Origin: Lentimicrobium sp.
Lineage (GTDB): Bacteria > Bacteroidota > Bacteroidia > Bacteroidales > Lentimicrobiaceae
NCBI GenBank assembly: GCA_019429275.1
Contig: JAHYJC010000003.1
Location: 62,001-126,000 of the forward strand
Length of the DNA: 64,000 nucleotides
Direction: 5' to 3'
Shown here: in pieces, positions 8,771 to 16,737 of the stretch
Numbering within the stretch: the first letter of the stretch is position 1
Layout of the letters: every line of letters begins with the position of its first letter
Made by a program: the position numbers and the translations under genes
Notes under the pieces: model-generated
Told to the model about the DNA's origin: nothing
The model's input: the letters and a program-made list of their open reading frames with translations, nothing else
Databases searched by the model: none

Positions 8771-10294
8771 TTATTCGAGAGCGCCTATCTCATTTTCTAC
8801 TTCTTCAAGCATTTCACAGGACTTTACCAGTGCTTTCATGGCATTGTGATCGTTGTATAGCGGGCGGTCTATGTCGAGAAACTCAACATGGCGGCGGATA
8901 ACTTCCTTGGCTTTGGTAACTCCCTTGCCAAAAGCATACTCTCTGAAATCCAATGCCTGGGCGGCAGCCATCAGCTCAATGCCTAAAATACCATAAGCAT
9001 TATCAAGTATCTGATTGTTTTTCAGGGCGGTATTCATTCCCATTGACACAAAGTCTTCCTGGTCGGCTGCTGCCGGAATGGATTGAATGGAAGCCGGTGT
9101 CGAAAGAATGCGTTGCTCCACGATCTGCATATCGGCAGTGTACTGGCTGAGCATCAATCCCGAAAACATTCCGGCTCCTTTGGTCAGGAAAGCGGGCAAT
9201 CCAACGCTTAGCGCGGGATTGTTCAGCCTGTTCATTCTCCGTTCCGACATCACACATACCATAGTAATTACATAGCCGGCCATGTCCATGGGCACAGAAA
9301 CGGGCGTTCCCTGGAAGTTTGCTCCTGAAAGCTGAAGATTAAGGTCAGGAAAAAATATCGGATTGTCGCCAACGCCGTTGAGTTCAATCTCCACCTGCGA
9401 GCGGGCATAAGCCAGGGCGTCGTGCGCGGCTCCGATTACCTGCGGCGTCGAACGCATTGAATAGGCATCCTGTACCTTGCATTTTACATGGTTCTCGGCC
9501 AAATCACCACCTTCAACCAGGCGTCTGATTGCATTGGCACTTCGCACTGCTCCTTTAAACCCGCGAACTTCATGTAAAAGTGAGTTGTAAGGTTTCATGT
9601 TGGCCTTCAAGGCTTCAAGCGACATGGCAGCGGCGATCTCGGCCTGTTTCAGAAAGTTATTGGCATCATAAAGAAAGATTGCACTCATCGCGGTAAGCAC
9701 GTTGCTGCCATTGATGGTAGCAAGTCCGTCGCGTGCCTGAAGCCCGGGAATGGGGATTCCGGCTTTATCCATCGCTTCTTTGCCTTCCAGAAGCTTGCCT
9801 TTGTAATAAGCTTTTCCTTCGCCCATCATCAAAAGTGCAATCTGCGACATGGGGGCAAGGTCACCGCTGGCACCAACAGATCCTTTTTCGCATACATAAG
9901 GAGTAACTCCTTTATTGAGCATGTCAACCAGTGTCATGGTAATTTCGGGCCTTACCCCTGAATTTCCATGAGCATGTACATTGATGCGCCCAAGCATGGC
10001 TCCGCGCACATGCTCCAGTGGCATAGGATCGCCAATGCCTGCAGCATGGTTATAAATCAGGTATTTCTGAAAATCTTTGACCTGGTCGTCATTCAGCACA
10101 ACTTCCGAGAACTCACCAATGCCGGTATTTACACCATACATGATTTCTCCGGCCACAATTTTGCGCTCAAGCATACCGCGGCATGCCTGTATGCGCTGTA
10201 TGGCTTCGGGGTGCAGGTCAACTTTTTTTCCGTTTCGTGCAACATCAACCACATCTTCAATGGTAAGTCCGCTTCCTTTGATAACGAGTGTCAT
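8771..10294 (-). CDS. HAL/PAL/TAL-family aromatic amino acid ammonia-lyase (HutH-like)
   Basis: Cytoplasmic lyase that eliminates ammonia from histidine or a related aromatic amino acid using an MIO cofactor self-made from Ala-Ser-Gly. The 507-residue protein carries that triad at 142-144 in GSVGASGDLAPM, the catalytic Tyr53 in MYGVNTGIG, and the substrate-site pair Asn82-His83 (YNHAAG). Bacterial histidase normally has Ser-His here, and the QEDH motif is QEDF (412-415) in this protein, so substrate preference may differ from classical HutH. No urocanase, imidazolonepropionase or formiminoglutamase gene is nearby. A second paralogue lies upstream at 10747-12246. It ends at the terminator 8687-8715. 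Assignment to the family is firm; substrate is open. Confidence 0.88.
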   Translation of the reverse strand: MTLVIKGSGLTIEDVVDVARNGKKVDLHPEAIQRIQACRGMLERKIVAGEIMYGVNTGIGEFSEVVLNDDQVKDFQKYLIYNHAAGIGDPMPLEHVRGAMLGRINVHAHGNSGVRPEITMTLVDMLNKGVTPYVCEKGSVGASGDLAPMSQIALLMMGEGKAYYKGKLLEGKEAMDKAGIPIPGLQARDGLATINGSNVLTAMSAIFLYDANNFLKQAEIAAAMSLEALKANMKPYNSLLHEVRGFKGAVRSANAIRRLVEGGDLAENHVKCKVQDAYSMRSTPQVIGAAHDALAYARSQVEIELNGVGDNPIFFPDLNLQLSGANFQGTPVSVPMDMAGYVITMVCVMSERRMNRLNNPALSVGLPAFLTKGAGMFSGLMLSQYTADMQIVEQRILSTPASIQSIPAAADQEDFVSMGMNTALKNNQILDNAYGILGIELMAAAQALDFREYAFGKGVTKAKEVIRRHVEFLDIDRPLYNDHNAMKALVKSCEMLEEVENEIGALE

Positions 10295-10385
10295 GATACC
10301 TGTAGGTTTTGATTTATATCCTCAAAGGAATGGAAAAGGACGGATATTGCAAAATTTATATGATAGTTTTTTTAAATTGAATTTC

Positions 10386-10465
10386 GGAGGTAGGAAGTAG
10401 GAGGTAGGATTTCGGATTTCGGATGTTTGATTTCGGATTTCGGATGTAGGAGGTCGGAAGTCGGT
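10386..10465. repeat. Low-complexity polypurine module (GGAGGTAGGAAGTAGG / ATTTCGG type)
   Basis: Reiterations of GGAGGTAGGAAGTAGGA, GATTTCGGATTTCGGAT and GGAGGTCGGAAGTCGG in the gap between two ammonia-lyase genes. The same words in reverse complement recur at 16551-16607. Not coding: frames through it are open on both strands only because stops are absent from the repeat. Confidence 0.75.
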
Positions 10466-10501
10466 CGAGTTCGGAAGTAGGAAGCGAGCGGTGGTCATTC
10501 A

Positions 10502-10680
10502 GTGGTCGAGCGTTGAACGGTGGTCGAGCGGAGTCGAGACCAGCGGAGTCAAAGTGGTCGAGCGCTGAGCGGTGGTCGAGCGTTGAACGGTGGTCGAGCG
10601 TTGAACGGTGGTCGAGCGGCGGTTGGTGAGCCTTTCGTCGAACCAAGTCGAGACCAGCGGAGTCGAGGCCAGCGGAGTCC
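10502..10680. repeat. 18-bp tandem repeat GTGGTCGAGCG(T/C)TGAACG and relatives
   Basis: The word GTGGTCGAG begins at 10502, 10520, 10554, 10572, 10590 and 10608, an 18-base period with one interruption. It is interspersed with GGAGTCGAGACCAGCGGAGTC modules, of which another version is at 16371-16390. GC-rich against an AT-rich genome. Because 18 is a multiple of three, long spurious open frames appear on both strands. Confidence 0.85.
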
Positions 10681-10693
10681 CCTGAAACTACAA

Positions 10694-10723
10694 TGCAGAG
10701 ATGTCGGAACTGACATCTCTGCA
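10694..10723. repeat. Perfect 12-bp inverted repeat downstream of hutH
   Basis: Arms TGCAGAGATGTC (10694-10705) and GACATCTCTGCA (10712-10723), loop GGAACT. It lies 23 bases past the stop of the gene at 10747. There is no T-run, so it is either a mobile intergenic palindrome attached to the repeat cluster or a factor-dependent terminator or 3'-end stabiliser. Confidence 0.75.
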
Positions 10724-10746
10724 AAGACTAAACAGTTTCGACAATC

Positions 10747-12246
10747 TTATTCAGGAAAATCGACTTTTACATTCCGGAGGAATTCGATGGATTTCTGAAT
10801 CACTGTAAACATTATGGTATCATCCTTAAGAAAAGGTACGGTTCCCCTGTATTCTGAAATAAAAGCATTAAGGAAAGGTGATGTTGCTGAAGCATCCCGG
10901 AATTCAAGAGCCTGGGCAGCTGCAAAAAGCTCAATGGCAATGAGTTTCTCGAGGTTGTTAACTACTCTGAGGGCTTTGGTGGCTGCATTGGCTCCCATAC
11001 TCACATGGTCTTCCTGCTCGTTTGATGAAGTTATGGAATCGACCGAACTGGGAGTGCCCAGTTGTTTGTTCTGGCTTACGATGCTGGCAGCAGTGTATTG
11101 AGGAATCATAAAACCGGAGTTGAGGCCGGGTTTGGCAACCAGAAATTCCGGCAAACCTCTTTGTCCGGCGATCAGGCGGTAAACCCTGCGCTCGGAAATA
11201 TTTCCCTGCTCTGCCAGTGCAATTGCCAAAAAATCAAGCACAAATGCCAAAGGTTCACCATGAAAATTTCCACCTGACAGCACAAGGTCTTCGTCGGGGA
11301 AAATGGTTGGATTATCGGTAACTGAATTGATTTCAGTCAAAACAACCGATGAAGCATAATTTATGGTGTCTTTAACAGCGCCATGCACCTGCGGTATGCA
11401 CCGGAAGGAATAAGGGTCCTGGATTTTTTTTTCGGGCTGAATTATTAATTTACTCCCATTCAATATGTTACGCATGTTACGCGCTGTTTCTATCTGTCCC
11501 TGGTGAGGTCTAATGGCGTGCAATTGTTCCATAAAGGGATCAATACGGCCGTTATAAGCTTCCAGTGAAATGGCACCGGTAATATCGGCAAACCTGGCCA
11601 GTTTTTTTGCTTTCAGAAGAATATAAACAGCATGAGCCGACATAAACTGAGTGCCGTTGAGTAAAGCAAGGCCTTCTTTTGAGTGCAGTGAAAGTGGTAT
11701 CCATCCATATTGTTTCAGCACTTTTTTTGCAGGCATTATTTTGCCGTTTATCCTGAATTCGCCCATGCCGAGCAATGGAAGCGAAAGGTGAGCCAATGGC
11801 GCCAGGTCGCCCGAAGCACCCAGTGATCCCTGTTCATACACAACCGGAAGTGCATCATTATTATAAAAATCCAGCAATCGTTCAACGGTTTGTACCTGAA
11901 CACCTGAGTTTCCTGATGAAAGTGCGTGAACCTTCAGCAAAAGCATGAGTTTTACAATGTCATCATTTACTTCAGCCCCAAGTCCGCAGGCATGTGATTT
12001 TACAAGATTTTCCTGAAGTTTGCTCAGGTCTTTCTCTGAAATCTGAATGTTGCAGAGCGATCCGAAACCGGTTGTTATTCCGTAGATGGGCTCACTGTGG
12101 TTTTTCAGTTTGTTGTCGAGATAGTCGCGACAGTGTTGTATTTTAATTTTTGCCTCTTCCGATAGGATGATTTTTAATTTGTTATCGAGGATTTGTTCAA
12201 TGGTTTCGAAGTTCAACGGTTGTGAACTTATTGCAAATGTGTTCAT
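10747..12246 (-). CDS. hutH: Histidine ammonia-lyase
   Basis: Converts L-histidine to urocanate and ammonia, the first step of histidine degradation; cytoplasmic. The 499-residue protein has the MIO triad Ala144-Ser145-Gly146 (GSLGASGDLAP), the histidase-type Ser84-His85 (VKSHACGLG), Tyr55 in IYGITTGFG, and the intact NEQEDHVSMGANAA motif, all as in classical HutH. It is only distantly similar to the paralogue at 8771-10294, so the pair is not a recent duplication. The later hut enzymes are not in the window, so it cannot be a complete pathway locus here. hisS lies about 130 bases upstream on the same strand, which may be chance. The gap between the two lyases is filled with repeats, so they are probably separate transcripts. 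Confidence 0.93.
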   Translation of the reverse strand: MNTFAISSQPLNFETIEQILDNKLKIILSEEAKIKIQHCRDYLDNKLKNHSEPIYGITTGFGSLCNIQISEKDLSKLQENLVKSHACGLGAEVNDDIVKLMLLLKVHALSSGNSGVQVQTVERLLDFYNNDALPVVYEQGSLGASGDLAPLAHLSLPLLGMGEFRINGKIMPAKKVLKQYGWIPLSLHSKEGLALLNGTQFMSAHAVYILLKAKKLARFADITGAISLEAYNGRIDPFMEQLHAIRPHQGQIETARNMRNILNGSKLIIQPEKKIQDPYSFRCIPQVHGAVKDTINYASSVVLTEINSVTDNPTIFPDEDLVLSGGNFHGEPLAFVLDFLAIALAEQGNISERRVYRLIAGQRGLPEFLVAKPGLNSGFMIPQYTAASIVSQNKQLGTPSSVDSITSSNEQEDHVSMGANAATKALRVVNNLEKLIAIELFAAAQALEFRDASATSPFLNAFISEYRGTVPFLKDDTIMFTVIQKSIEFLRNVKVDFPE

Positions 12247-12380
12247 AGTAAGTTTAATGTTATTTGAATGACTGGAAGTGCATTTTTCGGCACATTATTG
12301 CACTGTCGTTTAAGCTAGTCCGTAACACGTCAGCCCTGCCCGGTTTATTTTTACCTTAAACTTAAGATTCCAGTTATAAC

Positions 12381-13751
12381 TCATACTTTGATTATGTGGT
12401 TGATGATTTCACCCATCGGCATTGAATCCTGTTGTCCCGTTGCCATGTTTTTCAGAATACATCGGTATTCAATCCGTTCCTGTTCACCAATGATCACAAC
12501 CCAGGGAATCCGGTTGCTGTCGGCATAGGAAAATTGTTTTTTGAGTTTGGTATTATCCGGGTAAACCTCGGTGTTTATTCCAATTGCCCGGAGTTTGGAA
12601 GCCATTTCGATACTGAGTTTTTCCTCCTGCCCGCCGAAGTTGACGAACATAACTCTGGTGGTTGATGCAGTTGCTGTTGTGAAAAGATTCAGTTCGTTCA
12701 GCACATCGTAAATGCGATCTGCACCAAACGAAATGCCAACTCCAGAAACACCGGGCAGGCCGAATATTCCGGTAAGATTGTCGTATCTTCCACCTCCGCA
12801 TACGCTGCCCATGGCAACATCAGCTGCTTTTACCTCAATAATAGCACCGGTGTAATAGTTTAATCCACGGGCCAGGGTAAGATCGAGTTCAACGGTTGAG
12901 CTTATGTTCATGATTTTGGCCAGTGACAGAATTTCAATAATTTCAGCTACTCCCTTTGGCCCGTCGGTTGTATCTCTTAGCAATTCCGATAGTGTACTTA
13001 GTTTCTCATCATTAGAACCCTGCAGATTGATTACAGGCTGGATTCTGGCAATGGCTTCAGCACCAAGGCCACGTTCAGCAAGCTCTTCGTTTACTTTTTT
13101 GGGGCCGATTTTATCCAGTTTATCGATAGTTACTGTGATGTCGGTAATTTTATCTGCATGGCCGATAAGTTCGGCAATACCCGATAGGATTTTACGGTTG
13201 TTCAGTTTAATGATTACATCAATTCCCAGTTTGCCGAATACCTGATCGGCAATGAGCAACAATTCAGCCTCGTTGATAAGCGCATCAGAACCTATTACGT
13301 CAACATCGCACTGATAAAATTCCCGGTAACGGCCTTTTTGAGGACGGTCGGCACGCCATACAGGCTGAATTTGGTAGCGTTTGAATGGGAAAGTAATGTC
13401 GTTGCGGTGCTGAACCACGTAACGGGCAAAAGGAACAGTGAGGTCGTAACGCAATCCCTTTTCGCTGATTTTTGAAGAAAGAGCAGCTGCATTGTCCCTG
13501 GTTAGCTCACTTTCGGTTATGCCTGAAAGGAAATCTCCTGAATTCAGCACTTTAAAAAGAAGTTTATCGCCTTCTTCGCCGTACTTTCCCAGCAAGGTGT
13601 TCAGGTTTTCCATGGCCGGTGTTTCAATGGGCTGGTAACCGAACTGTTCAAAAACTGAACGAATGGTATTGAAGATGAAATTTCTCCGGTTCATCTCTAT
13701 TGGAGAGAAGTCTCGGGTTCCTTTAGGTATCGAGGGTTTTTGAGTGCTCAT
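12381..13751 (-). CDS. hisS: Histidyl-tRNA synthetase
   Basis: Class II aminoacyl-tRNA synthetase that charges tRNA-His. The 456-residue protein has the usual length and order: N-terminal PKGTRDFSP motif, class II motif 2 (around [17 protein letters not shown]), the histidine-binding [10 protein letters not shown] motif near residue 300, the [10 protein letters not shown] motif, and a C-terminal anticodon-binding domain (about 360-456). The ATG at 13751 is the only sensible start, since [10 protein letters not shown] follows at once. It appears to be a stand-alone housekeeping gene; the cupin gene upstream ends 66 bases before its start, so read-through from there is possible. Confidence 0.97.
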   Translation of the reverse strand: MSTQKPSIPKGTRDFSPIEMNRRNFIFNTIRSVFEQFGYQPIETPAMENLNTLLGKYGEEGDKLLFKVLNSGDFLSGITESELTRDNAAALSSKISEKGLRYDLTVPFARYVVQHRNDITFPFKRYQIQPVWRADRPQKGRYREFYQCDVDVIGSDALINEAELLLIADQVFGKLGIDVIIKLNNRKILSGIAELIGHADKITDITVTIDKLDKIGPKKVNEELAERGLGAEAIARIQPVINLQGSNDEKLSTLSELLRDTTDGPKGVAEIIEILSLAKIMNISSTVELDLTLARGLNYYTGAIIEVKAADVAMGSVCGGGRYDNLTGIFGLPGVSGVGISFGADRIYDVLNELNLFTTATASTTRVMFVNFGGQEEKLSIEMASKLRAIGINTEVYPDNTKLKKQFSYADSNRIPWVVIIGEQERIEYRCILKNMATGQQDSMPMGEIINHIIKV

Positions 13752-13817
13752 ATTCAGAATCTTTATTCATTCAGGCCTGATTGGCCATTGGATTTTCCGA
13801 AGCAAAATTACTCAATT

Positions 13818-14297
13818 TCACTCAACCTCAAGGCGAAGTTTCTGAATAAGGGCTTCGAGGTAGGGCTTTGATTCCAGCGAACCTTCGGCAGGCGCCCAGT
13901 AAGCAAAGTGCTTGTCATCGTCAGGATCATAAGGCCCATCTTTGATTTCATAGGCCACTGACCCGGTTTTCAGGCTGATGACGGTGTGATAGGTTTTTTC
14001 GGCAATTTCAACAGCTGGTTTACCTGCCGCCCAGTCCAGAACAACATGATCGGTGATGTTGCCCGTTTCATCAAACTCAATTACGCAGATTCTGCCACGA
14101 AAAGCGATAAAGACTTCCCGTTTATCGGGATCTTCATGCTTGTGAGGCCTCACGTATGTGCCAGGTTCCATGGCATTGAGCAGTCGCTGTAAGGGATCGG
14201 AAGCCTGACTGTGGTAATTGAGGTTTTTTCTGCCTCGCGGCGATGTGCGTGCTTCTGCAGTTAAACGGTCAAAAATTTCGTTGTTGATTTTGATCAT
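13818..14297 (-). CDS. WbuC-family cupin-fold metalloprotein
   Basis: Small (159-residue) cupin-fold protein of the WbuC type, often encoded with O-antigen or sugar-nucleotide genes; its reaction is not established. Visible features: the metal-site motif RPHKHEDPDKREVF with His52, His54 and a downstream Glu, the FRGRICVIEFDE strand pair, and the C-terminal HFAYWAPAEG segment characteristic of the family. It lies upstream of hisS on the same strand with a 66-base gap. No sugar-biosynthesis gene is adjacent, so the O-antigen link is family knowledge only. Confidence 0.85.
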   Translation of the reverse strand: MIKINNEIFDRLTAEARTSPRGRKNLNYHSQASDPLQRLLNAMEPGTYVRPHKHEDPDKREVFIAFRGRICVIEFDETGNITDHVVLDWAAGKPAVEIAEKTYHTVISLKTGSVAYEIKDGPYDPDDDKHFAYWAPAEGSLESKPYLEALIQKLRLEVE

Positions 14298-14599
14298 TAT
14301 TTCGTTTTTACTGATTCAGAAATCTGATCAAAAGCAAAAGATAAACAGAATACAGAGAATGTTCAGGGATCATTTTTCTGATTATTAATCAATTGAGAAA
14401 TACAGACAAAACTCAAATTGTAAAATATAGCATTAAGAGGCTATAAAATATAAATATAGCATTCTAGTGCTATATTTGGATGATCTCATCGTATCTTATG
14501 AGCAGATCGCTGAGTCCTTACCAGTCCATAGATTTTCCTTTTCTGAGGATGGTTGGCTGGGTGCTGCCGGTTTCAAAGCAAACTGGTCATTTTCAAATT
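14298..14599. other. Gene-free 302-base gap with an AT-rich hairpin
   Basis: Contains the inverted repeat AAATATAGCA (14452-14461) / TGCTATATTT (14468-14477) with loop TTCTAG, preceded by a partial copy of the same words at 14422-14444. No gene or clear promoter was seen. The hairpin lies between the start of the cupin gene and the stop of ettA. Confidence 0.6.
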
Positions 14600-16276
14600 T
14601 CAGGCTTTTAGTTTTTTATATCTGATTCGGTGGGGTGTATCATTGCCCAGTCTTTTCTTGCGGTTTTCTTCGTATTCGGTATAACCACCCTCGAAGAAAA
14701 CAACCCTGGAATCACCTTCAAATGCAAGTATATGTGTTGCAATCCTGTCGAGGAACCAACGGTCGTGAGATATTATAACGGCACAACCGGCAAAACTTTC
14801 AAGGCCTTCTTCAAGTGCACGCAAAGTGTTCACATCTATATCGTTGGTTGGCTCATCGAGCAGCAAAACATTGGCTTCGGACCTTAAAGTCAGGGCCAGG
14901 TGCATCCGGTTTCGCTCTCCACCCGATAGCACTCCGGCTTTTTTGCCTTGATCGGCACCAGCAAAGTTGAAACGTGATACATAAGCCCTTGAATTGAAAA
15001 GTTTTCCGCCCAATTGAAGGTTTTCATTGCCTTCCGAAATAACTTCCCAAACTGTTTTTTCAGGGTCTATTTGGGTGTGGGCCTGATCAACATATCCGAG
15101 TTTAACGGTTTCTCCTACTGAAAACTCTCCGGAATCTGCATTTTCAATCCCCATTATCATTCTGAAAAGGGTGGTTTTTCCGGCTCCGTTGGGCCCGATA
15201 ATGCCAACAATACCGGCAGGAGGGAGGCTAAAGTCGAGATTTTCAAACAGAAGCTTATCGCCATATGCTTTTGAAATGCTTTTGGCTTCAATCACCTTGT
15301 TTCCTAACCTGGGTCCATTGGGAATAAAAATCTCAAGTTTCTCCTCTTTCTGTTTTGTGTCTTCGCTCATCAGGCGTTCGTAGGATGCAAGCCTCGCTTT
15401 TGATTTGGCATGCCGGGCTTTGGGTGCCATGCGTACCCATTCAAGCTCGCGTTCCAGTGTTTTCCGGCGTTTGCTCTCTGTTTTTTCCTCCATGGCCAGG
15501 CGGTTCGATTTCTGTTCCAGCCACGAGGAGTAATTTCCTTTCCAGGGAATGCCTTCTCCACGGTCGAGCTCAAGTATCCAGCCGGCAACATTGTCGAGGA
15601 AATAACGGTCGTGCGTAACCGCGATCACAGTTCCTTTGTATGAACGCAGGTATTGTTCAAGCCAGTCGATGCTTTCGGCGTCGAGGTGGTTGGTTGGCTC
15701 GTCGAGCAGCAAAATATCAGGCTCCTGAAGCAACAAACGGCACAAAGCGACACGGCGCCTTTCGCCTCCCGAAAGGGTTTTTACATTCTGATAGGAATCG
15801 GGACAACGCAAAGCATCCATGGCCCGCTCCAGTTTGGTGTCGAGTTCCCATGCATCGTGTTGATCCAAAAGATCAGTGAGGCGGCCCTGCTCTTCGATGA
15901 GGGCAGTCATTTCGTCATCGCTCATTGGTTCGCTGAAACGGTTGTTTACCTCTTCGTAGGCTTTTAACAGCGCTACGGTTTCACCAACGCCCTCTTCAAC
16001 AATTTCCTTAACGGTTTTGGTCTCATCGAGTTCGGGTTCCTGCATCAGAATACCCACTGAATAACCAGGAGAAAAAACCACTTCACCCGAAAAAGATTTG
16101 TCGAGGCCGGCAATGATTTTCAACAGGCTTGATTTTCCTGAGCCGTTAAGTCCTATGATGCCAATCTTTGCTCCGTAAAAGAACGACAGGTATATGTTTT
16201 TGAGAATCTGGCGGTTCACAGGCACAGTTTTGCCAACTCCTACCATTGAGAAAATAATTTTTTTATCGTCGGCCAT
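14600..16276 (-). CDS. ettA: Energy-dependent translational throttle protein EttA (ABC-F)
   Basis: Ribosome-associated ABC-F ATPase that gates translation elongation according to ATP/ADP; cytoplasmic. The 558-residue protein is of typical EttA length, with two ABC domains: Walker A GLNGSGKSS, signature LSGGERRR and Walker B LLLDEPTNHLD in the first; GPNGAGKTT, LSGGERNR and LLLDEPTNDID in the second. Between them is the basic linker (EWVRMAPKARHAKSKARL) that contacts P-site tRNA. The first domain also has the lengthened arm region (about 95-130) that distinguishes EttA from other ABC-F proteins. It is monocistronic, with its own -7 box upstream (16297-16304). Confidence 0.95.
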   Translation of the reverse strand: MADDKKIIFSMVGVGKTVPVNRQILKNIYLSFFYGAKIGIIGLNGSGKSSLLKIIAGLDKSFSGEVVFSPGYSVGILMQEPELDETKTVKEIVEEGVGETVALLKAYEEVNNRFSEPMSDDEMTALIEEQGRLTDLLDQHDAWELDTKLERAMDALRCPDSYQNVKTLSGGERRRVALCRLLLQEPDILLLDEPTNHLDAESIDWLEQYLRSYKGTVIAVTHDRYFLDNVAGWILELDRGEGIPWKGNYSSWLEQKSNRLAMEEKTESKRRKTLERELEWVRMAPKARHAKSKARLASYERLMSEDTKQKEEKLEIFIPNGPRLGNKVIEAKSISKAYGDKLLFENLDFSLPPAGIVGIIGPNGAGKTTLFRMIMGIENADSGEFSVGETVKLGYVDQAHTQIDPEKTVWEVISEGNENLQLGGKLFNSRAYVSRFNFAGADQGKKAGVLSGGERNRMHLALTLRSEANVLLLDEPTNDIDVNTLRALEEGLESFAGCAVIISHDRWFLDRIATHILAFEGDSRVVFFEGGYTEYEENRKKRLGNDTPHRIRYKKLKA

Positions 16277-16296
16277 AGTTTTGAAATGCTTTTGCG

Positions 16297-16304
16297 CAAA
16301 CTTA
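16297..16304 (-). promoter_or_regulatory. Promoter -7 box (TAAGTTTG) of ettA
   Basis: Exact TAnnTTTG match on the minus strand, only about 20 bases upstream of the ettA start, implying a very short 5' leader. Confidence 0.5.
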
Positions 16305-16370
16305 GTAAAAAATGTGTTTGGTAGCTGATGTTTAATGTTTAAGCGCAGCGTTTTTAGAAGGAGGGACGGA

Positions 16371-16607
16371 GGTCGAGCGTAGTCGAGACCGAAGGGATGG
16401 AGGTTGGTTCAGGACAAGGGGACAAGGAGATGGGGAGACAAGGGGACGATAGACGATAGAGTCAAAACAAGATGAGGTGACCTGCCAAGTCTTCTTCCGA
16501 CTTGTTAGGTCTTCTTGTTATCGAAACGGATTTCGATTCCTATGGCTACTGACCTCCGGCCTCCGACTTCCGACCTCTGACATCCGACCTCCGACCTCTG
16601 ACCTCCG
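16371..16607. repeat. Composite intergenic repeat region
   Basis: Four module types in a row: GGTCGAGCGTAGTCGAGACC (16371-16390), a polypurine tract of GGGGACAAGG words (about 16413-16447), an AAGTCTTC/CTTGTTAGGTCTTC module (about 16487-16515), and a polypyrimidine tract of GACCTCCGACTTCC words (16551-16607). Each type recurs in other gaps of this window (10.4, 20.4 and 21.1 kb), some in inverted orientation. The remaining bases of the 16305-16668 gap show nothing. Confidence 0.8.
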
Positions 16608-16668
16608 GAATCTTATTTAAAAACATTATAGATAAGATTCCCGGCCTGCCATCTGGTTAAAATTTTAT

Positions 16669-16676
16669 AGTTTTGT
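16669..16676 (+). promoter_or_regulatory. Promoter -7 box (TAGTTTTG) of iorAB
   Basis: TAnnTTTG match 61 bases upstream of the iorA ATG; -33 box not convincing. Confidence 0.5.
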
Positions 16677-16737
16677 CAGGTAGTGTTTTATCCTATAAAT
16701 GCTGTTTTCGAAATAATCTTAAAAACTACATATAGTG

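Noticed and set aside
10356-10798. Open frames of 122 and 92 codons on opposite strands
   Set aside because: Both are made by the 18-bp tandem repeats (period divisible by three), giving HRSTLDHRST-type peptides.
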